DNA of 64,000 bases from Empedobacter stercoris (GTDB lineage Bacteria > Bacteroidota > Bacteroidia > Flavobacteriales > Weeksellaceae): the NCBI RefSeq assembly GCF_020281205.1, contig NZ_JACXZC010000002.1, positions 62,001-126,000 on the forward strand, written 5' to 3'. The notes beneath the pieces were generated by a model, which saw only the letters and a list, made by a program, of their open reading frames with translations, was not told the origin of the DNA and ran no database searches. This document shows, in pieces, positions 16,502 through 24,877 of this stretch. Every line of letters begins with the position of its first letter. The first letter of the stretch is position 1. A program made the translations under genes and the position numbers.

Positions 16502-16993
16502 TTATTGTCCAAATGCTTGTTGAGCATTTTGATCATTTGCAGTTGCTCCAATAACGTTTGCAGAAATGTCAAAATTTTCTTGTCCATTTACTGTGTTTGT
16601 TACTAAAGTAACTGTTTTTTGTTGTCTTCCGTTCATGTTACCCGCCGTATACACAACTTTGATAGAATCTGTAGCTCCTACTGCAATAGGCGTAGATGGG
16701 AACTCAGGAACTGTACATCCACAAGTTGCAGACGCATCACGAATAACTAATGGTGATTTACCGTCATTTTTGAACTTGATATATGTTTCTACTTTATTAT
16801 TGGCCTGTACTTCTCCAAAATCATGGTTTGCTTCGGCTAATGTTAAAACTGGAGCAGTAGCAGGATCTACAACATTTTCAGCTTGTTGAGCTGTTTCTTC
16901 TGCTGTAAAGTTATCGCTTGCTTTTTTTTCTCCACAAGAGCTGATTGCGAATGATAGGGCGAATGCACCTAAAATAAATAATTTACTTTTCAT
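16502..16993 (-). CDS. DUF1573 lipoprotein
   Basis: The 163-residue precursor has a lipoprotein signal (lipobox AISSC, Cys20), so the mature protein is membrane-anchored on the periplasmic side or surface-exposed. Residues 50-145 form an Ig-like DUF1573 domain: ANHDFGEVQANNKVETYIKF, then a DASATCGCTVPEFP motif with two nearby cysteines, and ending in VTLVTNTVNG. The domain is widespread in Bacteroidota and its function is not known. It has its own TAAATTTG promoter and is followed by yajC at 24 bases. Confidence 0.85.
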   Translation of the reverse strand: MKSKLFILGAFALSFAISSCGEKKASDNFTAEETAQQAENVVDPATAPVLTLAEANHDFGEVQANNKVETYIKFKNDGKSPLVIRDASATCGCTVPEFPSTPIAVGATDSIKVVYTAGNMNGRQQKTVTLVTNTVNGQENFDISANVIGATANDQNAQQAFGQ

Positions 16994-17015
16994 ATTTATA
17001 ATTATTTGTCTCAGT

Positions 17016-17023
17016 CAAATTTA
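17016..17023 (-). promoter_or_regulatory. Promoter -7 element TAAATTTG for the DUF1573 gene
   Basis: On the minus strand TAAATTTG matches TAnnTTTG exactly and lies 23 bases before the ATG at 16993. It sits in the 44-base gap after nusB, so DUF1573-yajC can be transcribed independently of nusB. Confidence 0.55.
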
Positions 17024-17037
17024 AGAAAAAATAAAGA

Positions 17038-17985
17038 TTATAATAAACCTCTACCGTATTTTGGTAAATTATTATTGTCTTTTAACTCTTTTAGGGTTTT
17101 ATCTAAGATTCCGTTAACAAAAACACGTGATTTTTCTGTCGAATAATTTTTCGCTAATTCGACATATTCATTGATGGTTACTTTGGCAGGAATGTTAGGG
17201 AAGTACATAAATTCTGTCAACGCCATTTCCAAAATAATCAAATCGATTGTTGCTATACGTTCTAATTCCCAGTTATCTGCTTTTTCGTCAATTATATTCT
17301 TCGTTTCCGATTGATGACGAATTGTTTTACGAAATAATTCTTCTGTAAACTTTTTGTCATCTACATCTTTGTACACTTTGAACAACGAAATCAATGGAGA
17401 ACTATTTTGACGGAACGATTTAATCGTCGTATGAACCATTGCATTAGCAATGTGTACATCATCTGCCCAAGTAATTTGAATTCCTTCTAAGTAATCGTGC
17501 AGATCTTCGTATTCAGCAATCAATTCTACGAAAAAGCTCAAAATAAACTCTTTGTCTTCTTCGAAAGAACGGTTACCGCTATTCATGTACGTTTTGTACA
17601 ATTCGCTTTCTGTTAAGTTTTTGTAGATGTTGTTTGGATAAGAATCATAAATATCCCAAAGTAAAAACTTGTTATCGTTCGAATGACGAGATAATTCAAG
17701 ATTTTCTTCTAAAATTTTGAAAACTTTATTCTGAACAAATTTTAAATTTGGATTTAAATCTTCTTCGGTTGGAAAGTTTTTTGATTTTGCAAGATCTATT
17801 TTATGCTCTGCAATGTCCTTTTGAACTTTGATTAAATTTAGGATATAAATGTACAAATCATAGATTTGATCGATACTTCTCATCATATTTTTCTCGACCG
17901 TTCTTTCTTCGCCTTCCGTACCTAAACAATTGTAAGCATAGATATTCTGCATTACTTTTTCGCGTAGTTGTCTTCTTCCCAACAT
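17038..17985 (-). CDS. nusB: Transcription antitermination factor NusB (long Bacteroidota form)
   Basis: The start MLGRRQLREKVMQNIYAY at 17985 gives 315 residues. A frame open to 18060 adds 25 residues but would run through the promoter at 18019-18026, so I reject it. The NusB fold is in the C-terminal half (about 175-310: ELIAEYEDL, ERIATIDLIILEMALTEF, PAKVTINEYVELAKNYS, FVNGILDK), which ends in the family signature. The N-terminal 150 residues are an extra helical extension common in this phylum but absent from the about 140-residue enterobacterial protein. NusB with NusE (S10) binds boxA RNA and supports rRNA antitermination. Confidence 0.88.
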   Translation of the reverse strand: MLGRRQLREKVMQNIYAYNCLGTEGEERTVEKNMMRSIDQIYDLYIYILNLIKVQKDIAEHKIDLAKSKNFPTEEDLNPNLKFVQNKVFKILEENLELSRHSNDNKFLLWDIYDSYPNNIYKNLTESELYKTYMNSGNRSFEEDKEFILSFFVELIAEYEDLHDYLEGIQITWADDVHIANAMVHTTIKSFRQNSSPLISLFKVYKDVDDKKFTEELFRKTIRHQSETKNIIDEKADNWELERIATIDLIILEMALTEFMYFPNIPAKVTINEYVELAKNYSTEKSRVFVNGILDKTLKELKDNNNLPKYGRGLL

Positions 17986-18018
17986 AATTTCAATGATATA
18001 ACGTCTAATAAATTGATG

Positions 18019-18046
18019 CAAAGGTAAAAAAAAGAATGTAATTTTG
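18019..18046. promoter_or_regulatory. Divergent promoters between nusB and the ABC exporter
   Basis: On the minus strand TACCTTTG (18019-18026) points to nusB and gives a leader of about 28 bases. On the plus strand TAATTTTG (18039-18046) points to the exporter and puts its start close to the GTG at 18051. The elements are 12 bases apart, so the two polymerases would compete for one site. Confidence 0.55.
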
Positions 18047-18050
18047 TTTT

Positions 18051-19808
18051 GTGAAATCATTACAAAAGTTAAATAAATTTTTATGGAAGTATAAATGGAG
18101 GATTTTTTTAGGCTTCATTTTTACGATTTGTGCCAATTGGGTGCAAGTTTTTTCCGTGACATATATCAAAGAAGCAATCAATACGGTTGAAGAATTATTG
18201 CAAAATTTTAAACAAAACGGTACAGATAACCTCGAATTATTAAAAGAAGGGTTGATGTATGCCAGTTTGGCTTTTTTCTTTTTTAAAGTTTTGGGTGGAG
18301 CTTTAACGGTAGGAACGCGACAAATGATTATTGTGGCTTCTCGTTATATTGAGTTTGATTTGAAAAACGTGATTTATGATAAGTATCAAAAGTTATCCTT
18401 GTCATTTTACAAAAAGCACAAAACGGGAGATTTGATGAATCGCATTACCGAAGATGTCGCATTGGTGCGTATGTATCTTGGGCCAGGGATTATGTACCCC
18501 GTTGATTTGGTTTCTCGTGTCATCATAATCGCGTATTTTATGTTGCAGATAGATAAAGAGTTAACGTTATATACCTTAGCGCCTTTGCCTATTTTATCGG
18601 TTTTGATATACAATGTTGCACGAAATATCAACAAAAAAAGTAAACGTGTGCAGGAACAACAATCTACAATATCTTCTTCTGTGCAAGATACTTTTGCTGG
18701 AATTCGTGTTATTAAATCATTTAATTCCGAAACATTTGTAAAATCTAAATACCAAGTAGAAGCAGACGAATACCAAAAACGCGCACTAAATTTGGCTCAA
18801 ATTCAAGCAGCTTTCGGGCCATTGATGGTAGTTGTAGTTGGCGTAAGTAATTTGGTGATTTTATATTTAGGCGGGATAAAATATATCGAAGGAACGATGG
18901 ATATTGGTTCTATCGCTCAGTTTTTTCTTTACTTAAATATGCTAATTTGGCCTTTTACTTCTCTTGGATGGATTACGATGGTGGTACAACGTGCAGAAGC
19001 ATCAATGACACGTATTAATGAATTTTTGAATGCTGAAACAGATGTCAAGGAAAAACAATTGGTGAATCATCATGTACAAGGAACAATCGAGTTTAAACAT
19101 GTTTCTTATGTGTACGAAAATACAGGAATCAAAGCTTTGGATAATGTTTCGTTCAAAATTAATAAAGGAGAAACGTTGGCAATTCTTGGAAAAACAGGAT
19201 CGGGTAAATCGACCATCGCTTTATTAATTGCACGTTCTTTAGAACCGACTTCTGGTGAGATTTTAATTGATGGTAAAAATATTCATGATATCAATGTGGA
19301 GTCAATTCGAGAAGAAATTGGATATGTACCGCAAGAAGCATTTTTATTTTCGGACTCGTTGACCAATAATATTTTATTTGGTTCGGATGATGAAGATGAA
19401 AAAACAGCAGAAATTTTTGCCAAGAAAGCTGTTGTACATGATAATATTGATCGTTTCAAGGAACGTTATGATACTGTTGTTGGAGAACGTGGTGTTACAC
19501 TTTCGGGAGGTCAGAAACAACGAGTTTCTATCGCTCGCGCATTGGTAAATGATCCAAAGATTTTAATTTTTGATGATAGTTTGTCAGCTGTAGATACCGA
19601 AACAGAAGAACAAATCTTGAATAATTTAGCTTCAGAAATTGAAGGTAAAACAACAATCATCATCACACATCGTGTTTCTTCGGCAAAGCGAGCAGATCAG
19701 ATTTTAGTGTTAGAAGATGGTCGTGTTTTAGAGAATGGATCAAACAGCGAATTGTTAAATAAACAAGGTTATTATTACGATTTATACAATAAACAGCTCT
19801 TGGATTAG
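18051..19808 (+). CDS. ABC exporter, fused permease and ATPase (MsbA-like)
   Basis: The 585-residue half-transporter has a six-helix transmembrane domain (about 1-310) and a nucleotide-binding domain. Walker A is GKTGSGKST (380-388), the Q-loop is GYVPQEAFLF, the signature is LSGGQKQR, Walker B is ILIFDDSLSAVDTET, and the switch histidine is in IITHR. It would act as a homodimer exporting a lipid or other hydrophobic compound; the substrate is not known. The start is a GTG, since no in-frame ATG exists near the N-terminus. The promoter at 18039 makes the message nearly leaderless. Confidence 0.88.
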   Translation: MKSLQKLNKFLWKYKWRIFLGFIFTICANWVQVFSVTYIKEAINTVEELLQNFKQNGTDNLELLKEGLMYASLAFFFFKVLGGALTVGTRQMIIVASRYIEFDLKNVIYDKYQKLSLSFYKKHKTGDLMNRITEDVALVRMYLGPGIMYPVDLVSRVIIIAYFMLQIDKELTLYTLAPLPILSVLIYNVARNINKKSKRVQEQQSTISSSVQDTFAGIRVIKSFNSETFVKSKYQVEADEYQKRALNLAQIQAAFGPLMVVVVGVSNLVILYLGGIKYIEGTMDIGSIAQFFLYLNMLIWPFTSLGWITMVVQRAEASMTRINEFLNAETDVKEKQLVNHHVQGTIEFKHVSYVYENTGIKALDNVSFKINKGETLAILGKTGSGKSTIALLIARSLEPTSGEILIDGKNIHDINVESIREEIGYVPQEAFLFSDSLTNNILFGSDDEDEKTAEIFAKKAVVHDNIDRFKERYDTVVGERGVTLSGGQKQRVSIARALVNDPKILIFDDSLSAVDTETEEQILNNLASEIEGKTTIIITHRVSSAKRADQILVLEDGRVLENGSNSELLNKQGYYYDLYNKQLLD

Positions 19809-19858
19809 GTTTTTAAGAGTAGAATCAATAAAAAAATAGAAAATATTTGCCTGAAATC

Positions 19859-19888
19859 TTGTTGTTTTCTTAATTTTTTTTAGATTTG
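19859..19888 (+). promoter_or_regulatory. Promoter: -33 TTG and -7 TAGATTTG, 19-base spacer
   Basis: TTG (19859-19861) is followed after 19 bases by TAGATTTG (19881-19888), the best complete match in this window to the Bacteroidota housekeeping promoter. It lies 34 bases before the ATG of the PUR-like gene at 19923. Confidence 0.75.
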
Positions 19889-19922
19889 TTATGAAACATT
19901 TAACAAAAACGCTATTAGACTT

Positions 19923-20303
19923 ATGAATGATTTTGAAAACCAAGAAAAGGTGGATGCAGAAGGAGTCTTTTCCAAGGTATTAAGGGCAGGAAGAAGAACC
20001 TACTTTTTCGATGTCCGCGAAACAAGAGCAGGTGATTATTACTTGACGATTACAGAAAGTAAAAAAAATACACAAGAAGATGGGAATGTGTACTATAAAA
20101 AACATAAAATCTATTTGTATAAAGAAGACTTCGAGAGCTTTAAGGAGATGTTAGACGAAACAACAGATTTTGTTTTTGCTCAGAAAGGACAAGAAGTGAT
20201 TTCGGAAAGACATCAAAAAGATTTTGATCCAAAAAATAAAATGGCAAGTAAAGATGATACACAAGTGGAGTCTTTTACGAATATCAATTTTGACGATATA
20301 TAA
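19923..20303 (+). CDS. PUR-alpha-like nucleic-acid-binding protein (DUF3276)
   Basis: A 126-residue protein of the DUF3276 family, the Bacteroidota version of the PUR domain that binds single-stranded nucleic acid. The PUR-like core is residues 12-85: GVFSKVLRAGRRTYFFDVRE, GDYYLTITESKK and HKIYLYKEDFESFKEML, a beta-beta-beta-alpha unit. The C-terminal 40 residues are charged and probably disordered. It is a stand-alone gene between a consensus promoter and a strong terminator, which suggests high, steady expression. A role in RNA binding or cold adaptation is inference. Confidence 0.85.
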   Translation: MNDFENQEKVDAEGVFSKVLRAGRRTYFFDVRETRAGDYYLTITESKKNTQEDGNVYYKKHKIYLYKEDFESFKEMLDETTDFVFAQKGQEVISERHQKDFDPKNKMASKDDTQVESFTNINFDDI

Positions 20304-20326
20304 GCCTATTTAAATGCGTAAAAAGG

Positions 20327-20359
20327 AAAACCTCCTCTCAATTGTTGAGAGGAGGTTTT
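20327..20359 (+). terminator. Strong intrinsic terminator
   Basis: A 15-bp perfect stem (AAAACCTCCTCTCAA with its complement) closes a TTG loop and is followed by a T-run. It ends the PUR-like gene. Confidence 0.9.
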
Positions 20360-20414
20360 TTATATTATTAAAGATAAAGTAAATACATAATGGCTTATAT
20401 AAATAATTAAAATT

Positions 20415-20816
20415 ATGATAGATATACAGTTATATTTAAGTGCCTATAGATCATTCATTGCTTCATTTGAAGAAGCGCTAAAGAAGCATTATGATATAAA
20501 TGATAATTTATACGAAGATTGCATAGGTGTTTTATTCGAACGAATAGGAAGTATAGATGATTTTAATTACCGATTTCATGGAGGGGGATGCGAAGTTATT
20601 CAAAATAATATTATTTGTGATTATGACTTTATTCCTTATGATGAGGTTTTTAAATATCAATATACAATATGGAAATTATATAAATTTATAAAAAGTGATT
20701 CTAATATAAGTATTACAGAAGAAAAATTAAAAAAAGAAATTGAAGATCTTGTAGAAACAGGGCAAATAAAAAAACTTGTTATTGATAAGAAAGTTTATGA
20801 CACATATTTTTTATAG
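20415..20816 (+). CDS. Small orphan protein, possible immunity-type (DUF6896-like)
   Basis: A 133-residue cytoplasmic protein, much more AT-rich than its neighbours. Residues 37-62 (GVLFERIGSIDDFNYRFHGG, then GCEVIQ) and NIICDYDFIPYDEVFKY have a FHGxGC and acidic-aromatic pattern I associate loosely with DUF6896, often seen near polymorphic toxins. The second half is a basic, lysine-rich helix-turn-helix-looking stretch (SITEEKLKKEIEDLVETGQI). I see no toxin gene next to it. The island also holds a truncated AlbA_2 gene. It could be an orphan immunity protein or an unrelated accessory gene. Confidence 0.5.
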   Translation: MIDIQLYLSAYRSFIASFEEALKKHYDINDNLYEDCIGVLFERIGSIDDFNYRFHGGGCEVIQNNIICDYDFIPYDEVFKYQYTIWKLYKFIKSDSNISITEEKLKKEIEDLVETGQIKKLVIDKKVYDTYFL

Positions 20817-20865
20817 AAAAAGACAAAGTCCAAATTTTTAGTAAAAAATCATGTATTTTTTAAAT

Positions 20866-20976
20866 TCAGCTTTTTAATTTTTTTGCTGTACTAGGAGAGT
20901 CGTACTCTTCCTTTTTAAAATCAAGAATGTTTGATTCGTTAGAGTTGATAAGTTTTTCAAATAGTTCTTTTGTCAT
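20866..20976 (-). pseudogene. Truncated AlbA_2 (Schlafen-type) domain protein
   Basis: A 36-residue minus-strand frame begins at 20976: MTKELFEKLINSNESNILDF, then KKEEYDSP, and stops at 20866. This matches the first strand and helix of AlbA_2 DNA-binding domains, where ESxxLDFKxEF is the opening signature. Functional relatives continue for 150 or more residues, so only the N-terminus survives. No continuation is seen further down on the minus strand; the next sequence is the end of the orphan gene at 20816 in the opposite direction. The remainder was probably removed when the island changed. Confidence 0.6.
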
Positions 20977-21000
20977 TATTACAAATATATTGAATAAAAA

Positions 21001-21028
21001 AAACTCCCAAAGTTACCTTTGAGAGTTT
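21001..21028 (-). terminator. Intrinsic terminator of sucC
   Basis: AAACTCCCAAAG pairs with CTTTGAGAGTTT across a TTAC loop, with one C-A mismatch. On the minus strand it is followed by a run of eight Ts. It lies 25 bases after the sucC stop. Confidence 0.8.
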
Positions 21029-21052
21029 TAGATATTGTGATTAAACTAAAGC

Positions 21053-22246
21053 TTAGTTTAATAATTCTTTTACTTTATCCGCTGCATCTTGTAAAGTGAT
21101 TGCAGAGTGAACCTGTAATCCAGATTCGTCAATCATTTGTTTTGCAACTTCAGCATTTGTTCCTTGTAAACGAACAATGATCGGAACATTGATCGCGTCT
21201 CCCATGTTTTTGTAAGCATCTAAGATACCTTGAGCAACACGGTCACAACGTACAATACCACCAAAGATATTCACTAAGATTGCTTTTACGTTTTCGTCTT
21301 TTAAGATGATACGGAAAGCTTTCTCTACACGCTCAGCATCAGCAGTACCACCAACATCTAAGAAGTTAGCTGGGTTACCACCAGATAATTTGATGATATC
21401 CATAGTTGCCATTGCTAATCCAGCTCCGTTCACCATACACCCAACGTTTCCATCTAATTTTACGAAGTTTAATCCCGCTTCACCAGCTTCAACTTCTGTT
21501 GCATCTTCTTCTCTTGTGTCACGTAATGCTGCGATATCTGGATGACGGAATAATGAGTTGTCGTCGATAGTAACTTTCGCATCTACTGCGATAATTTGAT
21601 CGTCAGATGTTTTAAGAACTGGGTTAATTTCGAACATAGAAGCATCAATTGCTACATATGCGTTATATAAAGCGGTGATAAATTTCACTCCTTCTTTGAA
21701 TGCGTTTCCTGATAAACCTAAGTTAAAAGCAACTTTACGCGCTTGGAAACCTTGGATTCCTACAGTAGGATCAATTTCTTCTGTAAAAATTTTATCTGGA
21801 GTAGACTCTGCAACTTCCTCGATATCCATTCCACCTTCTGTAGAATACATAATCATATTTTTACCTGTTGCACGGTCTAATAATACAGATACATAATACT
21901 CTTCTGTTTGAGATTCACCAGGATAATACACATCCTCTGCGATTAACACTTGATGTACTTTTTTCCCTTCGGCAGAAGTTTGAGGTGTAATTAATTGCAT
22001 TCCGATAATATCGTTTGCTCTTTCTTTCACCTCGTCCAAGTTTTTAGCAAGTTTTACTCCGCCTCCTTTTCCACGACCACCTGCGTGAATTTGAGCTTTT
22101 ACAACATGCCAACCTGTACCTGTTTGTTCAGTTAATGCTTTAGCAGCTTCTACAGCTTCTTCTGGTGTAGTAGCAACGATACCACGTTGTACTTTCACAC
22201 CATATTTACTAAGGATTTCTTTACCTTGATATTCGTGAAGATTCAT
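21053..22246 (-). CDS. sucC: Succinate-CoA ligase (ADP-forming) beta subunit
   Basis: The 397-residue subunit matches SucC along its length (E. coli has 388). The ATP-grasp domain starts MNLHEYQGKEILSKYGV and carries KAQIHAGGRGKGGGV (nucleotide loop). The C-terminal CoA-ligase domain contains NVGCMVNGAGLAMATMD, GGNPANFLDVGG, the FGGIVRCD helix that faces the phosphohistidine of SucD, and IIVRLQGTN. With SucD it makes ATP or GTP from succinyl-CoA in the TCA cycle. sucD is not adjacent, which is common in Bacteroidota. A terminator follows directly. Confidence 0.95.
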   Translation of the reverse strand: MNLHEYQGKEILSKYGVKVQRGIVATTPEEAVEAAKALTEQTGTGWHVVKAQIHAGGRGKGGGVKLAKNLDEVKERANDIIGMQLITPQTSAEGKKVHQVLIAEDVYYPGESQTEEYYVSVLLDRATGKNMIMYSTEGGMDIEEVAESTPDKIFTEEIDPTVGIQGFQARKVAFNLGLSGNAFKEGVKFITALYNAYVAIDASMFEINPVLKTSDDQIIAVDAKVTIDDNSLFRHPDIAALRDTREEDATEVEAGEAGLNFVKLDGNVGCMVNGAGLAMATMDIIKLSGGNPANFLDVGGTADAERVEKAFRIILKDENVKAILVNIFGGIVRCDRVAQGILDAYKNMGDAINVPIIVRLQGTNAEVAKQMIDESGLQVHSAITLQDAADKVKELLN

Positions 22247-22530
22247 TTTTTTTGATTTTTCAATTACAAAAATAAAAATATTGTTGATGTATTCTAAATT
22301 TTGCCATATTATTTTTATCAGCTTCTACGAAAAAAGCAATTAAAATTAGTTATATGCATGGTACAAGATACAACTATTCATGATATAACAAGTCAAAACA
22401 AATGGGATATGATTTTTTAATCGTATTTTGTACACTATAAAATCTTTTATAAAAGTAGAATGAAAATTTAAGCTAAAAAAACTTAGAACTTCTGATTTAA
22501 GACTTAACACATAATTTATATCTTTACCTC
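22247..22530. other. Intergenic region between divergent sucC and lolD-like genes
   Basis: This 284-base AT-rich gap separates two divergent genes. TATTTTTG on the minus strand (22267-22274) could be the -7 element for sucC, 21 bases before its ATG; its -33 partner is not obvious. I see no convincing promoter for the plus-strand gene, no coding frame and no stable hairpin. Confidence 0.5.
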
Positions 22531-23205
22531 ATGATAAAAGCAGAAAATATTGTCAAAAAGTTTGGTGAATTAGAAGTGCTAAAAAATGTTTCTTTATCCA
22601 TTGCAGAAAAAGAAATCGTTTCGATCGTAGGAGCTTCTGGAGCTGGTAAAACGACTTTACTTCAGATTTTGGGAACGCTTGAAAAAAGTTCTGAACCAAA
22701 GAAATATAATACGTCTATTCAAATTGCGGGACAAGATGTCACCAAGTTAAATGATCGTGATTTATCAAAATTTCGAAACGAAAATATTGGATTCATCTTT
22801 CAGTTTCATCAATTGCTGCCCGAATTTAATGCCATAGAAAATATTTGTATTCCAGCTTTTATCAAAAAAACTAAAAAAGCGGATGCCGAACAACGTGCCA
22901 AAGAATTGATGTCGTATTTAGGATTGTCGCATCGTTTGACGCATAAACCGAATCAATTGTCGGGTGGAGAGCAACAACGTGTGGCTGTTGCGCGTGCATT
23001 AATCAATCAACCAAAGATTGTTTTTGCAGATGAACCTTCAGGAAATTTAGATTCTAAAAATGCAGAAGAGTTACACGATTTATTTTTCAAATTGAGAGAT
23101 GAGTTTGGACAAACCTTCGTGATTGTGACGCATAATGAAGAGTTAGCGAATATGTGCGATCGAAAATTGGTGATGGCAGACGGAATGTTTCAAACAGAAT
23201 TATAA
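22531..23205 (+). CDS. lolD: ABC transporter ATP-binding protein (LolD/MacB-type)
   Basis: The 224-residue ATPase belongs to the LolD/FtsE/MacB group. Walker A is GASGAGKTT (34-42), the Q-loop is [13 protein letters not shown], the signature is [15 protein letters not shown], Walker B is [13 protein letters not shown], and the switch is VTHN. The QFHQLLPEF sequence is typical of LolD, which drives lipoprotein release from the inner membrane with LolCE. The permeases are not adjacent, as is frequent in flavobacteria. The next gene overlaps by one base (TAATG). The lolD name is likely but rests on the ATPase alone. Confidence 0.8.
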   Translation: MIKAENIVKKFGELEVLKNVSLSIAEKEIVSIVGASGAGKTTLLQILGTLEKSSEPKKYNTSIQIAGQDVTKLNDRDLSKFRNENIGFIFQFHQLLPEFNAIENICIPAFIKKTKKADAEQRAKELMSYLGLSHRLTHKPNQLSGGEQQRVAVARALINQPKIVFADEPSGNLDSKNAEELHDLFFKLRDEFGQTFVIVTHNEELANMCDRKLVMADGMFQTEL

Positions 23206-23969
23206 TGAATAAAAAAGAACTGAAAGATTTTTTAGACGAAAAAGTTCTTCAGTACAATACGTTAGATTTTATCGATTCTGATCCTGTTCAGATTCCACAT
23301 CGGTTTTCTGTAAAAGAAGATATCGAGATTGCAGGGTTTTTGGCTGCTACAATTGCGTGGGGTAATCGTAAAATGATTATCAATAATGCCAATAAAATGA
23401 TGCAGTTAATGGGAAATTCGCCTTATGACTTTGTGATGAATTTCTCTGAAAATGATTTAGAAAATTTAGATGGGTTTGTACATAGAACATTCAATAGCGA
23501 TGATTTGAAATTTTTTATACAATCGCTTCGCAATATTTATCAGCATCACGGAGGGTTGGAGCAGGTTTTTGCGAAACATCAAACTTCAGACTCTATGCAA
23601 GTCGCGATATCGCATTTCAAACAAACTTTTTTTGAAATTGAACATTTACCTCGTACAACTAAACATATTTCAGATCCATTGAATAATTCTGCTGCAAAAC
23701 GCATTAATATGTATTTACGATGGATGGTGAGAGCAGATAAACAAGGGGTAGATTTGGGAATATGGAAATCGATTCCAACCGCTGTACTTTCTTGTCCATT
23801 GGATGTGCATTCGGGAAATGTAGCGCGAAAACTGGGGGTGTTGACTCGAAAGCAAAATGATGCAAAAGCCTTGAAAGAATTAGATGGCAAACTTCGTGAA
23901 ATGGATGCAAATGATCCTGTGAAATATGATTTTGCTCTATTTGGTTTGGGGGTTTTTGAAGGCTTTTAA
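23205..23969 (+). CDS. TIGR02757/DUF2400 family protein
   Basis: I chose the ATG at 23205, which overlaps the preceding stop by one base; a longer frame from 23154 lies inside the previous gene and would be spurious. The 254-residue protein has the order typical of the family: LKDFLDEKV at the start, DPVQIPHRF, EIAGFLAATIAWGNRKMI (a helix with a conserved WGxR), then RWMVRADKQGVDLGIWK and LDVHSGNVARKLG, ending KYDFALFGLGVFE. The second half recalls the HhH-GPD fold of DNA glycosylases such as Nth, and RKMI-type helices support that. The function is not established. Confidence 0.82.
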   Translation: MNKKELKDFLDEKVLQYNTLDFIDSDPVQIPHRFSVKEDIEIAGFLAATIAWGNRKMIINNANKMMQLMGNSPYDFVMNFSENDLENLDGFVHRTFNSDDLKFFIQSLRNIYQHHGGLEQVFAKHQTSDSMQVAISHFKQTFFEIEHLPRTTKHISDPLNNSAAKRINMYLRWMVRADKQGVDLGIWKSIPTAVLSCPLDVHSGNVARKLGVLTRKQNDAKALKELDGKLREMDANDPVKYDFALFGLGVFEGF

Positions 23970-24057
23970 CCGTTAAAATATCATAAAGTAAATTAGCATA
24001 TTTCAAGATTTTGATTGGTGTTTGTAAATAAAATATTGATTTTAAATTTTAGACCTG

Positions 24058-24088
24058 TTGTGCATTTTGTTTAATTTAAAATACACAA
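24058..24088 (+). repeat. Stem-loop upstream of the NUMOD4 gene
   Basis: TTGTGCATTTT (24058-24068) pairs with AAAATACACAA (24078-24088) with one mismatch, loop of nine bases. It is 90 bases past the preceding stop and lacks a strong T-run, so it could be a weak terminator or an operator. The rest of the 216-base gap shows nothing clear. Confidence 0.4.
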
Positions 24089-24185
24089 CTGATATTTTAA
24101 GATTAATTTTTATCTCGTTTAACATTCATTTTCGTTCAGATGGTTTATTTTAGAGGAACCTAATTTAATTGATAAATAAGAGTAA

Positions 24186-24773
24186 ATGGTAAAGGTACTT
24201 GTAGGAGAGGAATTTAAAGAAGTTAAGTTAAAAGGAAACTTGCGAAATAGATATGTTATTTCAAATTTTGGACGCTTGGTAAGTTTTCAAGAGGGGATAG
24301 AAATAGATGGTCGATTATTGAAAGGAAGTTATACCAACGGTTATCGAATCTTGCGATACAGTTACAAAGATGAGTTAGGGAAGAAAAAGTATACTCAAAA
24401 TTTAATCTATCATCTCGTTGCAGAAAATTTTTTACCACGACCAACAGAAGATCAAAAATATTTATTACACCTCGATTTTGTAAAAGACAATGACAATGTA
24501 ACTAATTTGAAATGGGCAACATTAGAAGAATTTAGAGAACATTTTATGAGTAGTCCTTACTATGAAGAGGGAAAAGAAAAGTCTAAAAAGACGCGACAAA
24601 TGATGGATGGTAATAAATTGACTACAACTGATGTTATTCGAATCAAGAAAATGTTAGCCAATCCTAATCGTAAAACAAGGTTACGAATTATAGCCAAACA
24701 ATTTGGAATTAGTGAAATGCAGTTGTACCGAATAAAATCGGGTGAAAATTGGGGGCATATAAAAGTTGATTAA
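24186..24773 (+). CDS. Free-standing NUMOD4/HNH-like protein with C-terminal HTH
   Basis: This 195-residue protein looks like an intron homing endonuclease without an intron. Residues 5-35 (VGEEFKEVKLKGNLRNRYVI, then SNFGRL) are a NUMOD4 DNA-binding motif. The centre (LIYHLVAENFLPRP, LLHLDFVKDNDNVTNLKWAT, about 78-118) is the HNH core, with HLD, N and NLxWAT in place but the first His of the classic HxxVA segment shifted. The C-terminus (RLRIIAKQFGISEMQLYRIK, ending SGENWGHI) is a NUMOD1-like helix-turn-helix. No insertion site or split gene is visible. It may be a domesticated regulator; homologues are common in flavobacteria from memory. Confidence 0.75.
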   Translation: MVKVLVGEEFKEVKLKGNLRNRYVISNFGRLVSFQEGIEIDGRLLKGSYTNGYRILRYSYKDELGKKKYTQNLIYHLVAENFLPRPTEDQKYLLHLDFVKDNDNVTNLKWATLEEFREHFMSSPYYEEGKEKSKKTRQMMDGNKLTTTDVIRIKKMLANPNRKTRLRIIAKQFGISEMQLYRIKSGENWGHIKVD

Positions 24774-24801
24774 TCAGATTAAATACAAGTGATTAGTTTA
24801 G

Positions 24802-24835
24802 AAAACGATAGTTGAATTATTTCGAGTATCGTTTT
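24802..24835 (+). terminator. Intrinsic terminator after the NUMOD4 gene
   Basis: AAAACGATA (24802-24810) pairs with TATCGTTTT (24827-24835), loop of 16 bases, followed by further Ts. It ends 43 bases before the next ATG. Confidence 0.7.
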
Positions 24836-24877
24836 TTGTTTGATATAAATTGTATTTTTATCCAAAATAAAGTTGAA

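Noticed and set aside
17986-18060. Longer start for nusB
   Set aside because: It would run through the nusB promoter element and add residues absent from the family.
23154-23204. Longer start for the TIGR02757 gene
   Set aside because: It lies inside the LolD-like gene; ATG at 23205 fits overlap and family length.
24812-24877. Longer start for the esterase
   Set aside because: It would cross the terminator hairpin at 24802-24835.
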